Below, in pieces: positions 53,350 to 62,656 of a stretch of 64,000 nt of DNA. A program made the translations under genes and the position numbers. Every line of letters begins with the position of its first letter. The stretch's first letter is position 1. The notes under the pieces are model-generated. The model saw only the letters and a program-made list of their open reading frames with translations. It had not been told where the DNA came from and ran no database searches. Source of the stretch: Pontiella sulfatireligans (GTDB taxonomy: Bacteria; Verrucomicrobiota; Kiritimatiellia; Kiritimatiellales; Pontiellaceae); contig NZ_CAAHFH010000001.1 in the NCBI RefSeq assembly GCF_900890705.1, positions 3,348,001 to 3,412,000 on the forward strand. The letters are read 5' to 3'.

Positions 53350-55692
53350 CTACGGCTTAAACACATAGACCACTTCCGGTTTCGTTTCGGCATGCAGCGT
53401 TTTGATGCCTTCGGAGGTCTGGATGACCAGTGGATTTCCGAGCAGCGATTTAAATTCGGCGCACTCTAACGTTCCGTTTTTCCATTGGATGGATACTTCA
53501 AAACCGCCCCGGGTGCGGAGCCCGGAAATGGATCCGTCCGGCCATGAAGAAGGCAGCGCCGGAAGCAGATCGATGATGTAGTTTCCAGCCTTGTCCCGCC
53601 GGTGCGACTGCACCAGCGCTTCGCAGATGCCGGAGGTCAGACCAAAGTTGCCGTCAATCTGAAACGGCGAATGGGCATCGAACAGGTTGTTGTAAAATCC
53701 AGCTCCGCCCGTGATGCTGGAGTTCACAAAAAAGCCGCTGAGGATTTTGGCCATGTGGTCGCCGTCGCGCAAGCGCGACCAAAAATTGACCTTCCAACCG
53801 CGCGACCAGCCCGTTCCTTCGTCGCCCCGGAATTCCAGCACCTTTTTGCAGGCCTCGAAAAGCTCCGGCGTCTCTGGCGAAATCTCCGAACCCGGATGCA
53901 GCCCCCACAGATGCGAAACGTGACGATGGTTGGTTTTGGGATCTTCTTTATAGAGCCATTCCTTCAGTTGCCCCTCCGTCCCCACCTGGTTCGGAGCAAT
54001 CTTTGCCACCGTTGAGCGCAGCTCCGTGGCAAATGCGGCATCGCATCCAAGGACATCGGTCGCTTCTGCGGTGGTGTTCAGCAAATTACGGATAATCTGA
54101 TGGTCCATCGTCGGCGCCATCACCAAGCCGCCGCGCTCCGGCGAGTTGCTCGGTCCGCTCACCAGCCAACCCTTTCCGTACACCGGATCTTCCACCAGAT
54201 AATCGAGGAAGAATTCGGACGCGCCTTTCATCAACGGATAAGCCCGGTCTTTCAGAAATTCCTTATCGCCCGAAAACAAATAACGCTCCCACAGATGCGA
54301 GCACAGCCAAGCCCCGCCCACCGGCCATATGCCATGGTTGGACTTATTGATCGGCGCCGCCCCGCGCCAAGCGTCCGTGTTGTGATGGACCACCCAGCCT
54401 CTGGCTCCATAGAAATCCTGCGCAACCTCACGCCCGGTAATAGAAAGATCGTTGATCATATCGAACAGCGGCTCGTGGCACTCGGACAGGTTGGCTAGCT
54501 CAGCCGGCCAATAATTCATTTCCGTATTAATGTTAATCGTATATTTCGAGTCCCACGACGGAAACTGCTTATCGTTCCAAAGCCCCTGCAAGTTAGCAGG
54601 TTGTGCTCCCGGCCTCGACGAAGCAATCAGCAGATAGCGGCCGTATTGATACAGCAGCGACACGAAGTCAGCATCTGGGTTGGCCTGATAGGCATTCAAA
54701 CGTTCGTTGGTGGGCAGCGACCGCGACTCCCCGCCGCCGAGATCGATTTCCACCCTGCGGAACAAAGCCCGGTGATCCTCTTGATGATCCGCCAGAATTT
54801 TTTCGTACGGTTTTCCCTTAATCCACGCCAGCGCTGCAGAGCACAACGACGTTGGGTCGGCATCCAAAGACTGGAAGTTTTCATAGCTTGTGGCGGAGGC
54901 CAAATACAGGACGGCCGCATCGGCACCTTCAACCTGAATTGCAGCATTCGAAGCCATCGCCGTTCCGCCTTCAGCCACAACTCGCACCTGCGCCTCAAAC
55001 TTCACTTCCCCTTCAAAATAGATCTTCTTTTTCTCATTGCGGAATTCATCCACTACACCAAGCATGGACAGCGTCCGGGAATCGGGATTGGAAAAGGACA
55101 GCGCATGTTTGTGAAGAGAGGCAAGCGTTGCCGAGAACGTGACCTTGCCGGGCTAGTCCGCCTCGATGCGCACGGCAATGATTCCATCCGGATGGCTGGC
55201 AAAAACCGTCCGTTTAAACACCACTCCATCCACCGAGAATTCAGTGGTCGCCACCGCGCCGTCCAACTCCAGCGCGCGGCGGTACCCCGAAGTCTCACCC
55301 ATGGCCGGAAACTCCAGCATTAAATCGCCGAAGGGCTGGTAGGCCGCCTGGCGCAGAGGCTTCGACATAAAGCCCTCCATCGCGAGCGCCTCCGCCTCCT
55401 TTTGCTGGCCGTCGAACAGCATCCGGCGAAGGGCCGGCAAATTAGTGTGGGCATCCGGAACGGAATACGAACGTGGCTTTCCCGCCCAGAGGGTGTCGTG
55501 GTTAAACTGGATGCGGTCGCGTTCGACCCCGCCGAACACCATCGCCCCCATCGAGCCATTGCCCACCGGCAGCGCGTCCGTCCATTCTTTGGCCGGCTCG
55601 TCATAGTTCAGCTTAAGCTGATCCCAGCCTGCAACGGCCTGTGTTGAAACCGATGCCAGCCCCAACAGTAAAACGAGTGATTTTTTTAACAT
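53350..55692 (-). pseudogene. GH95 glycosidase gene interrupted by one in-frame TAG
   Basis: One GH95-type gene (alpha-L-fucosidase/alpha-L-galactosidase family) is split by a TAG at 55153-55155. Upstream (55692-55156) are the signal peptide and the N-terminal domain (EWTDALPVGNGSMGAMVFGG, IQFNHDTLWAG). The stop follows IEAD; the same frame then reads [20 protein letters not shown] and continues into the intact (alpha/alpha)6 domain: [59 protein letters not shown]. An AAG to TAG change is the simplest cause (IEADKPGKV is expected). The gene lies between SGNH and GH43-like genes with gaps of 9 and 18 bp. Confidence 0.85.
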
Positions 55693-55701
55693 AATGGATT
55701 C

Positions 55702-56541
55702 CTATTTCTTTGCGCGTTCCCGGAGAATCGGCGCAAGATATTTGACGGTTTCGTTCGCGATTAGATTATAGCCGGCGGTGTTGGGATGGCGGTCGTAATA
55801 CCACCCTTTAACTTTTCCCAAAACGGGGTCCAATTCAATGCCGTCGAATTTGACCACGAAAGCATCCTCTCGTCCGCCCCAGCCCTTACGGAACTGCGTG
55901 TAGGACTTTAGCCATGCGTGGTATTTTTCGGGAACCTTGGCGAGTTCAATCTGACGGACATTCAAACTATTCACGCCGTTCTCGCGCAGGAACCGGTTAT
56001 AGGGGGTGTAAAGGTCGAACAGATCGAGCTTTTCCTGTACGGCAATCTTCGCGATCAACGCGTTCACCTCTTCGCATGCATCCTCCGGCATAAAACGGCA
56101 GATCGTCGCCAGAATAAGCTGCGCATCGGGATGGTCCGCCCGCAAGCGATCCAGCACGGCTTTCATCTGCACCGGAAAGTCGGCCTGAAAATCATCACAC
56201 CTGAACCAGTCGTTGATGCCAAGGCGCACGAAGATGTAATCCACGTCGGGAATGCCCGCAATCGCCTTGTCATAATGCCCGCTCGCCAGCAGGCGCTTTG
56301 CGGTTTCGCCGCCCTTGCCCGTATTGACCACCTCCAACGGGGGCAACCCTTCCGCCTCGGCGAGCACCTCGATCATGCCCTCCAGAAAAAGCCCGTCCGG
56401 ATTGACCTCGCGCGGCAGGTTGCCAATCGTCGTACTGTCGCCGACCAACACGACCTTGAGCATTTTGCTTTGCTCAGAGCGCGACTCGGCGCTTAAAAAC
56501 AAAACGAGTGATGCCGCCACCAGCATTTGAATTCTTTTCAT
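55702..56541 (-). CDS. SGNH/GDSL esterase, exported
   Basis: A 279-residue exported SGNH hydrolase with a signal peptide (about 1-22). Block I is VVLVGDSTTIGN (nucleophile Ser in GDS), block III includes VRLGINDWFR, and the Asp/His pair is in YDRHPNTAGYNLIA. It probably removes acetyl or other acyl groups from polysaccharide side chains. It starts 18 bp after GH2 and ends 9 bp before GH95, in what looks like one operon. Confidence 0.88.
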   Translation of the reverse strand: MKRIQMLVAASLVLFLSAESRSEQSKMLKVVLVGDSTTIGNLPREVNPDGLFLEGMIEVLAEAEGLPPLEVVNTGKGGETAKRLLASGHYDKAIAGIPDVDYIFVRLGINDWFRCDDFQADFPVQMKAVLDRLRADHPDAQLILATICRFMPEDACEEVNALIAKIAVQEKLDLFDLYTPYNRFLRENGVNSLNVRQIELAKVPEKYHAWLKSYTQFRKGWGGREDAFVVKFDGIELDPVLGKVKGWYYDRHPNTAGYNLIANETVKYLAPILRERAKK

Positions 56542-56559
56542 GATTCCCCGTATCCTGCT

Positions 56560-59184
56560 CTATTCCGACAAGCCCAACCGACTGCGGAGCTCCATAATGT
56601 CCTGGTCTTTCCCAACCATGTCCAACTGCGCTTTCCGGAGTTCGTCCTGCAGCGTTTTCACATCGGTCGGCAGATCACTTCCGGCGGCCTGCGTGATAAT
56701 GACTGCGCCCTTCTGCTCCGGCTTCTTAGAAGACGCCGCATAACCCCGGTCAAAGGACATGGCCATATCCACCTTTTTGGACTCCAAGCTGATGCGTCCG
56801 GATTCAAGGCCATTGGAATGCGCGGTTACCTTGATTGTACCCGGCTCTGTGGTGGCGCGGATCAAAGCCGTTGCCACGCCGAATTCGGTTTTCATCGGAT
56901 TGGCAAAGGTGGTGCTGTCGCCAACGATTTCCGCGGGGCCTTCAACCTCAAAATAGACGTATTCCGCCGCTAATACTTTTTTGACGCCGTGCTGATCCAC
57001 GACCACGGCGCGCACCGGAATGATATCCGATCCGTCGGCCGCCAACTCCATGCCCTCATCGTCAACGCTCAACGCCAAAGCCGTTGTCCGCTGGGCATAC
57101 GGTTTTTCCGTGCACACCGCCACCCGCCCGTCGATCAGACCTTCTGCAACCATTACCGCATTGATGTTGCCCTTCCCCAGCGCCTTGACCTTGGAAAAGT
57201 CGAAGACGTCCTGAAAAACAAACGGCGGATGCGGAAGGCCGGCAAATTTTCCGTCGTCCGACGGCTTTTGTGTGCCGACCACTACGCCCAGCCAGGTCAG
57301 GCGGACTTCATCGCAGTTGCTGTAGATCACCACATCCTTGCCCGAGAGCTGCGTGAGCTCGTGAGTAATGTAGAGCATCTGTTTTTCACCCATACCGGGG
57401 ATGACGTAATCCGGATCATACTGGCTCTGGTAAAGATAGTAGGTGTAGCGCGGCAGGCGGAAGCCGTTGAGCAGTCCGCCGCGGAAGGGATCAGGATGGT
57501 AGCCTCGGTGGTGGTCGATGCCGGCCCAGAGCGTACCGCCGATGCGCACCTTGTCCGTACGGTGGCGCTGCGCCAGCGTAGCCGCTTGATAGAGCGACTG
57601 ATCGAGCAGTGGCTGTTCGCCCCACTCCATTTTCACGCGGGTACGGGCGTTCTGGGAATACCAGTCGTCCACCTCGCCGCCGTCGCCATATTCACGATTG
57701 AACGAGTTCACGGTCTTGGAGCCGCCGTGGTAGAACATGTCCAGCCCGCCTTTGATGGCCTCGTCGTGGTCGGCCACGGTGTACATGCCCGGGAACGGAT
57801 ATTCCTCGTGGGCGATCCTGTGCATCGTGTTCATCGCATAATCCGGCTGGCTCGGGAATTCATTGATGCAGGTTTCCCACATCAGCATTGAGGCCACGTT
57901 GCGGTCGCGGCGCACCAGCTGGCGCGTATCTTCGTAGAGCCGCTCCTCGAAAACCTTTTCCTTAAAGTTGAAGAAGTGCCATCCCGGATTGGCGGTGGTC
58001 GTCAGCATGCCGAATTCGTCGCACGCATCGTAGAACGCCGGATCCTGCGGATAGTGCGCCGCGCGGATCGTATTGCAGCCGCCTTCGCGAAGCAGCTTTA
58101 CATCGCGCCACTGGCCGGAGTTGGGCAGCGCATTGCCGATGTAGGAATAATCCTGATGCCGGTTGGCGCCAATCAGCTTTTTTCCGATCCATTTTTTGTT
58201 TACGAACAGCCCGTCCGCCCCGCGCATTTCAAACAGGCGGATGCCGACGCGCGTGAGAAGGCTGTCAACAACCCTTCCGCCCACCATCACATCCGTGCGG
58301 ATATAATGCAGATACGGATCGTCGGGATGCCACAGATGCACATTTTTCGCTTCAAGCTGCTTGGCCAGCTGGCGCGATTCACCACCTTTCAGCTTCAAGG
58401 TTTCCTTAACGGCGGCCACTTCCTTGCCCTCGGCGTTAACCAATACGTTCCGAACGACAAGTTCCAAGGGTTTCGAACTGGAGTTAACGACTTCCGTACG
58501 CACTTCCATTTTTGCGGCGTTGCCGTTCACGTCCAGCGTGGCGGCAAATATGCCGCCGCCGGCAACGGTGCGGCTCAGCTCGCGCAACGTCACATGCACC
58601 GGCCCGGTCTCGATCAGATAAGTGTCGCGGTAGATGCCGCCCATGTAGGTGAAGTCCAGCTTGTTTTGCTCCTTGCCCGGAGGATAGAGCTTGCTGTTGG
58701 AATTATCCGCCATGACCGCCACCACGTTCGGTTTGCCGTTGGCGTTCAGCACATCGGTGACGTCGGCAGCAAAAGGAAGGTAGCCGCCAAAATGATGGGC
58801 CACCTCTTTACCGTTCACCCAAACCTGCGCCTCGCCCATCACCGCTTCAAAATAGATGAACACCTTTCCGTGGCTGGAGGCCTTGTTGACGGCAAACTTT
58901 TTGCGGTACCACGCCTTGCCCTGATAGTTCCGGCAACCACTGGCGTTCTCGCCGAGAATCTCCAGCCCGTGCGGCAGATTCGCCGCCTCCCAATGGCTAT
59001 CATCAAAAGCAACCGCTTCCGCGCCCTTCACGTCGCCCTTGATAAACCGCCAGCCCGGATTAAAATTCTCCACCGAGCGCGGACTGCCCTCCACCGCATA
59101 AAAGCCGGCGGTCGAAAACTTCTGTTCCGCCAGTATGGAACCGGCTACTGCGAAGGATACTATAATGCCAAAAAGTTTATTCAT
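56560..59184 (-). CDS. GH2 beta-galactosidase-type glycosidase, exported
   Basis: An 874-residue exported GH2 enzyme. The signal peptide is about 1-19. The sugar-binding jelly roll contains YFEAVMGEAQVWVNGKEVAHH, followed by an Ig-like sandwich and the TIM barrel with the motif IGANRHQDYSYIGNALPNSG (about residues 338-357). The acid/base Glu is probably in WETCINEFPSQ and the nucleophile in NREYGDGGEV. C-terminal DUF-type domains follow, and the last 35 residues form a coiled coil (LQDELRKAQLDMVGKDQDIM), unusual for GH2. It most likely releases beta-galactose or a related sugar. Confidence 0.9.
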   Translation of the reverse strand: MNKLFGIIVSFAVAGSILAEQKFSTAGFYAVEGSPRSVENFNPGWRFIKGDVKGAEAVAFDDSHWEAANLPHGLEILGENASGCRNYQGKAWYRKKFAVNKASSHGKVFIYFEAVMGEAQVWVNGKEVAHHFGGYLPFAADVTDVLNANGKPNVVAVMADNSNSKLYPPGKEQNKLDFTYMGGIYRDTYLIETGPVHVTLRELSRTVAGGGIFAATLDVNGNAAKMEVRTEVVNSSSKPLELVVRNVLVNAEGKEVAAVKETLKLKGGESRQLAKQLEAKNVHLWHPDDPYLHYIRTDVMVGGRVVDSLLTRVGIRLFEMRGADGLFVNKKWIGKKLIGANRHQDYSYIGNALPNSGQWRDVKLLREGGCNTIRAAHYPQDPAFYDACDEFGMLTTTANPGWHFFNFKEKVFEERLYEDTRQLVRRDRNVASMLMWETCINEFPSQPDYAMNTMHRIAHEEYPFPGMYTVADHDEAIKGGLDMFYHGGSKTVNSFNREYGDGGEVDDWYSQNARTRVKMEWGEQPLLDQSLYQAATLAQRHRTDKVRIGGTLWAGIDHHRGYHPDPFRGGLLNGFRLPRYTYYLYQSQYDPDYVIPGMGEKQMLYITHELTQLSGKDVVIYSNCDEVRLTWLGVVVGTQKPSDDGKFAGLPHPPFVFQDVFDFSKVKALGKGNINAVMVAEGLIDGRVAVCTEKPYAQRTTALALSVDDEGMELAADGSDIIPVRAVVVDQHGVKKVLAAEYVYFEVEGPAEIVGDSTTFANPMKTEFGVATALIRATTEPGTIKVTAHSNGLESGRISLESKKVDMAMSFDRGYAASSKKPEQKGAVIITQAAGSDLPTDVKTLQDELRKAQLDMVGKDQDIMELRSRLGLSE

Positions 59185-59259
59185 ATAAGCTCCGTTACTT
59201 ACATACTAAAGATACAGTCTCACCCTGAAATTCGATACCCATTGGATAGGCCATGCCGT

Positions 59260-59420
59260 ATCCAGGCTTCGCCAGGATCCCGGTACAGGCCGAGCAAATT
59301 ATCACTGACGGCGTGCATCCCCTTCGATGCGGCATTTCAGTCCCTGCCGTGCAAGTTGATCTAGCTCCAACGGCTGGCATACATATGATAGCTGCCCACG
59401 TCGTCCCGCAAAAGTTTCAT
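59260..59420 (-). pseudogene. Remnant of a GH43-like propeller gene
   Basis: The minus-strand frame reads LLRDDVGSYHMYASRWS, a stop, a short segment with TGA, then SKGMHAVSDNLLGLYRDPGEAW. These match the paralogue at 60-61 kb (VKADDDRYHMYACCWAQ and ASKAMHAVSDKAIGPYTHTG). Two in-frame stops and the loss of most of the gene make this a decayed third copy of the family. Confidence 0.75.
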
Positions 59421-59566
59421 ACCAGATCTAATAAGCCCCCTTTTAGTACTAAACAAAGGAAGAATTATAGCTGGGGACGGAATAAAAAAACATATCCAAA
59501 ACCGTATTATACATACGGCATTTAGCCAGAACCGCAGCGTTTCCTGTGACAGATACACTAAATCCA

Positions 59567-60049
59567 TTATTCGGATTGATGGCCCAGAAAGATCTGCTGA
59601 GGAGCAATATTATCGGCGCTCTGCGCATAAAGGTCCGCCGCCATGGCATTCCTGCCACCGGCATTGACCGTGTTGTCTGAATCAACACTGGTCAGGCTGT
59701 AGCTCCTGCCGCCCACACGCCCGAAGGCCTGCAGCAAATCTTCTTCATCCTTCAGCATCCAGGTAAACGTACTTGGGGAAACCGGATTCCCGTCGAGCGT
59801 ATAAAAGCGATTGGTCAGCATCAATGTGCCCGTCGAAAAGTCTGGAGGATCCTGCAGGACAATACTCGTTGCCAACTGTTGCTCTAGTTCGATGATTGCA
59901 TTGCTCGAAAGATCGAGACATTGCTGCATTTCATCAAATGGAAGCTCAAGGCGGTACGTGGAAGAATTCTGAATTTGAGGCCCCCACCACTTATCGGCAA
60001 CGGCATTCGACATCACTTCCGGGTGATCCCTGTCGTATTGTGCATACAC
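59567..60049 (-). CDS. Unassigned ORF, probably a remnant
   Basis: A 160-residue reading frame whose nominal start is a GTG without a Shine-Dalgarno site. The frame is open upstream all the way to the stop of the GH43-like gene at 60101-60103 (RAEKEGGFNRFSADRFQVYA), so the true start is unclear. The sequence (SNAVADKWWGPQIQNSSTYR, SPSTFTWMLKDEEDLLQAFG) is soluble and matches no family I know. Its position between a working gene and a decayed one suggests it is left over from a rearrangement. Confidence 0.4.
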   Translation of the reverse strand: MYAQYDRDHPEVMSNAVADKWWGPQIQNSSTYRLELPFDEMQQCLDLSSNAIIELEQQLATSIVLQDPPDFSTGTLMLTNRFYTLDGNPVSPSTFTWMLKDEEDLLQAFGRVGGRSYSLTSVDSDNTVNAGGRNAMAADLYAQSADNIAPQQIFLGHQSE

Positions 60050-60100
60050 TTGAAAACGATCAGCAGAAAACCGATTAAAGCCGCCCTCCTTTTCAGCGCG

Positions 60101-61228
60101 TTAGTGTGCATGCGTATTTTCCTGTTCGACTATCGCCTGCATGTCGCGGTCAAAGGCTTCGCCGTCGAACGGTACGATCACAATTTTGCTGCCATGGTTG
60201 TCATTGGATCCGTCCTCGCCTTTTCTTGAATCGATGACGGAAAACAGGAAATGAGTCGGATGCCCGTTTTCAACAAATACCGTCATGCGCTGCACGATAG
60301 GCCAATGGTTCACCGTGCCATCCGTATACTTGAAAAAATCGCCATCGTTGCGAAACGCAATACCCCGGTATTTCCAGTCGTGAATCCCATCCTGCGAAGT
60401 GAAGTGATAGGTGACATTATCGATGTGGTAGTTGACGGTCATGTGATACATGCCTCCGCTGTACCAAACCGATGGATCCTCCATCCGTTCCTGAGGAATG
60501 CCAGGCATCCCTTTGTAGATGCGTTCTGTAATGATTTTATACGGGCCGAGGATTCCGTCTTCGCTGATCAGGATGGATGCGGAGCGCGGCACGATCATGT
60601 AGCGACCATCGGGACGGAGGAGAATCTGAACATTGGACATGTGTCGCGGTGCTTTGTAGTAGCGGCCCAGCCCCTCTTTAAATCCGTTATAATCCACCTG
60701 AATCGTTCCCAGATGTTCAAACGGACCATCCGGAGAATCCGAAACGAAGATTTCGCCATCGGTGATCTCACTGGTCACCATGGCATAGCGACCGTCATGC
60801 ATCCGCAAGCCAATCACGTTTCCCCCGGCGCCCTCCTGCCAATGCGGCCAGGTCAGGCCGGTATGTGTATATGGGCCGATCGCCTTGTCACTAACCGCAT
60901 GCATCGCCTTCGACGCTACACGCCAACCCGCGTTGTGCGAATTTGTCTGAGCCCAGCAACAGGCATACATGTGGTAGCGATCGTCATCGGCTTTCACAAT
61001 CGCCCCGTCCCAATAGCACCACGTTTTCATCGTTGGATCTTCCAACCCGTTTTTGATATCGCGCGGCAGCGCATTCGGATTGCCCCAAATGCCTTCTGAC
61101 ACCAAAGGCCCCTGCGGTTCCATCGGCAGGAAATAGTCGAACAGGTCTTTTTTTTCGGATGCCAGGGAGGAATAGCCCGTGATTGACAAAACGACCAGCA
61201 GGAGCATCGTATGAATTAATTTTCCCAC
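60101..61228 (-). CDS. GH43-like propeller glycosidase, copy 2
   Basis: A 375-residue exported protein related to the gene at 51952-53331. Shared blocks are IWGNPNALPRDIKNGLED, YWDGAIVKADDDRYHMYACC, KAMHAVSDKAIGPYTHTG, RMEDPSVWYSGGMYHMTVNY and FSVIDSRKGEDGSNDNHGSK. It lacks the extra C-terminal domain of copy 1. A five-bladed GH43/GH117-type propeller is likely; catalytic carboxylates cannot be picked with certainty. The GTG start at 61228 has AGGAG 8 bp upstream and overlaps the upstream sulfatase stop by 1 bp. Confidence 0.72.
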   Translation of the reverse strand: MGKLIHTMLLLVVLSITGYSSLASEKKDLFDYFLPMEPQGPLVSEGIWGNPNALPRDIKNGLEDPTMKTWCYWDGAIVKADDDRYHMYACCWAQTNSHNAGWRVASKAMHAVSDKAIGPYTHTGLTWPHWQEGAGGNVIGLRMHDGRYAMVTSEITDGEIFVSDSPDGPFEHLGTIQVDYNGFKEGLGRYYKAPRHMSNVQILLRPDGRYMIVPRSASILISEDGILGPYKIITERIYKGMPGIPQERMEDPSVWYSGGMYHMTVNYHIDNVTYHFTSQDGIHDWKYRGIAFRNDGDFFKYTDGTVNHWPIVQRMTVFVENGHPTHFLFSVIDSRKGEDGSNDNHGSKIVIVPFDGEAFDRDMQAIVEQENTHAH

Positions 61229-62598
61229 TATTGAACTCCTGAATATTTTTCAACACCCATCTCTTTTTCCCATGCCATCAACTTGGTCGTCAGCTCCTGA
61301 ACCTTTTCCGGGTTCGATGCCGCGAGGTCGTTCTTTTCGCCGATATCATTAGGAATATTGTAGAGCTTCACGATGCCGCTGCGATACGCCAACAGCTTCC
61401 AGTCGCCCTCGCGGACAGAGGCATACAGATCCTCATACGCCCGGTAGCCAAAGAGCGGTTCGCCGCGTTCAAGCTCGCTATTGTTACGAATAGTGGACAA
61501 AAGGGAGACTCCGTCGAGCGGCGCAAATTTCGTAGCATCTTCGCCAATCATCTCCAGGATGGTGGGAAAGAGATCGGTCGACTGAACCAAACTGTTGTTT
61601 GCGGCTCCAGCCTCCGTCACTCCGGGCCAGTAAAAGATAAAGGGAACGCGTGCGCCACCTTCATAGAGAGTATCGACCATCTTGCCGCCATGGAACGGTT
61701 TGTTTTCAAAAATACCGCCTTGGTCTGAAAGAAAGATGATGATGGTATTTTTTTCCAGACCCTGTTTTTTCAGCGCGCCCCGCACCCGCCCGATCGACTG
61801 ATCCACTGACGTCAGCATCGCCAGATAGTGGGCATAGCCGCCGCTGAATCCCCGTTCCTCAAAATGCTTCACCAGATCCTTCCGGCCAGCGTGCGGACTA
61901 TGAACTGCATAGTAACAGAACGACATCAGGAACGGCTGATCTTTATCATGGGTTTCAATAAATTCGACGGCCCCATCGGTCAACATATCGGTGCGGTACA
62001 GCTCATCGCTTTCTCTCGGCTTGATCGTGGTCTGATAATCCGCCGGGTAATAGTTATTCCTCGGGGCATAGACCGTGCCGATCTCCCGGTCATAACCATA
62101 CTGACGCGACGCATGCTCTTCCCCATAGCCCAAATGCCACTTCCCGACATGTAGCGTGGTATACCCCTGTTTCCGCAGGATTTCCGGGTATGTCGGCGCA
62201 TCCAGATTCAACCAGTTGGCGCTGGGGAACTGCGCAGGGTCGGTTTTCAACAGATGAGTTCGTTCAACCCCATCCTCATCTTTGACGAACACCACCGATT
62301 TAGGATTATTTGAAATATGACGAACCATCTTTAACCGCGCAGGATGCTTTCCGGTCAGCAATGTTCCGCGGCTAGGGCTACAGGTCGGCGTGGCAATATA
62401 GGCCTGTTCAAAATTCAGGCCGTCCCGCGAAAGCCGGTCGATATTCGGGGACTCGAAATCGGGATTCCGATAGCCCACATCCGACCAGCCGAGATCATCC
62501 ACAAAGAACAGGACTATGTTCGGCTTATCGGCCGCCATGCAGCTCCATGCGGTTAAAACAGCACCCATACCAATCAACAAACGATTCCACTTTTTCAT
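61228..62598 (-). CDS. Sulfatase, S1 family, exported
   Basis: A 456-residue exported sulfatase with a signal peptide (about 1-22). It has FFVDDLGWSDVGYRNPDFES (metal site), the formylglycine motif in TPTCSPSRGTLLTGKHPARL, HVGKWHLGYG and LSDQGGIFENKPFHGG. AAGGAATGAG precedes the ATG. It is translationally coupled to the GH43-like gene downstream, which suggests that the two act in sequence on one sulfated residue. Confidence 0.92.
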   Translation of the reverse strand: MKKWNRLLIGMGAVLTAWSCMAADKPNIVLFFVDDLGWSDVGYRNPDFESPNIDRLSRDGLNFEQAYIATPTCSPSRGTLLTGKHPARLKMVRHISNNPKSVVFVKDEDGVERTHLLKTDPAQFPSANWLNLDAPTYPEILRKQGYTTLHVGKWHLGYGEEHASRQYGYDREIGTVYAPRNNYYPADYQTTIKPRESDELYRTDMLTDGAVEFIETHDKDQPFLMSFCYYAVHSPHAGRKDLVKHFEERGFSGGYAHYLAMLTSVDQSIGRVRGALKKQGLEKNTIIIFLSDQGGIFENKPFHGGKMVDTLYEGGARVPFIFYWPGVTEAGAANNSLVQSTDLFPTILEMIGEDATKFAPLDGVSLLSTIRNNSELERGEPLFGYRAYEDLYASVREGDWKLLAYRSGIVKLYNIPNDIGEKNDLAASNPEKVQELTTKLMAWEKEMGVEKYSGVQ

Positions 62599-62656
62599 CT
62601 CATTCCTTATTTTTTAGGAGAAGTCCCCGCAATACGAGAACCTCATTAAAGGCACG

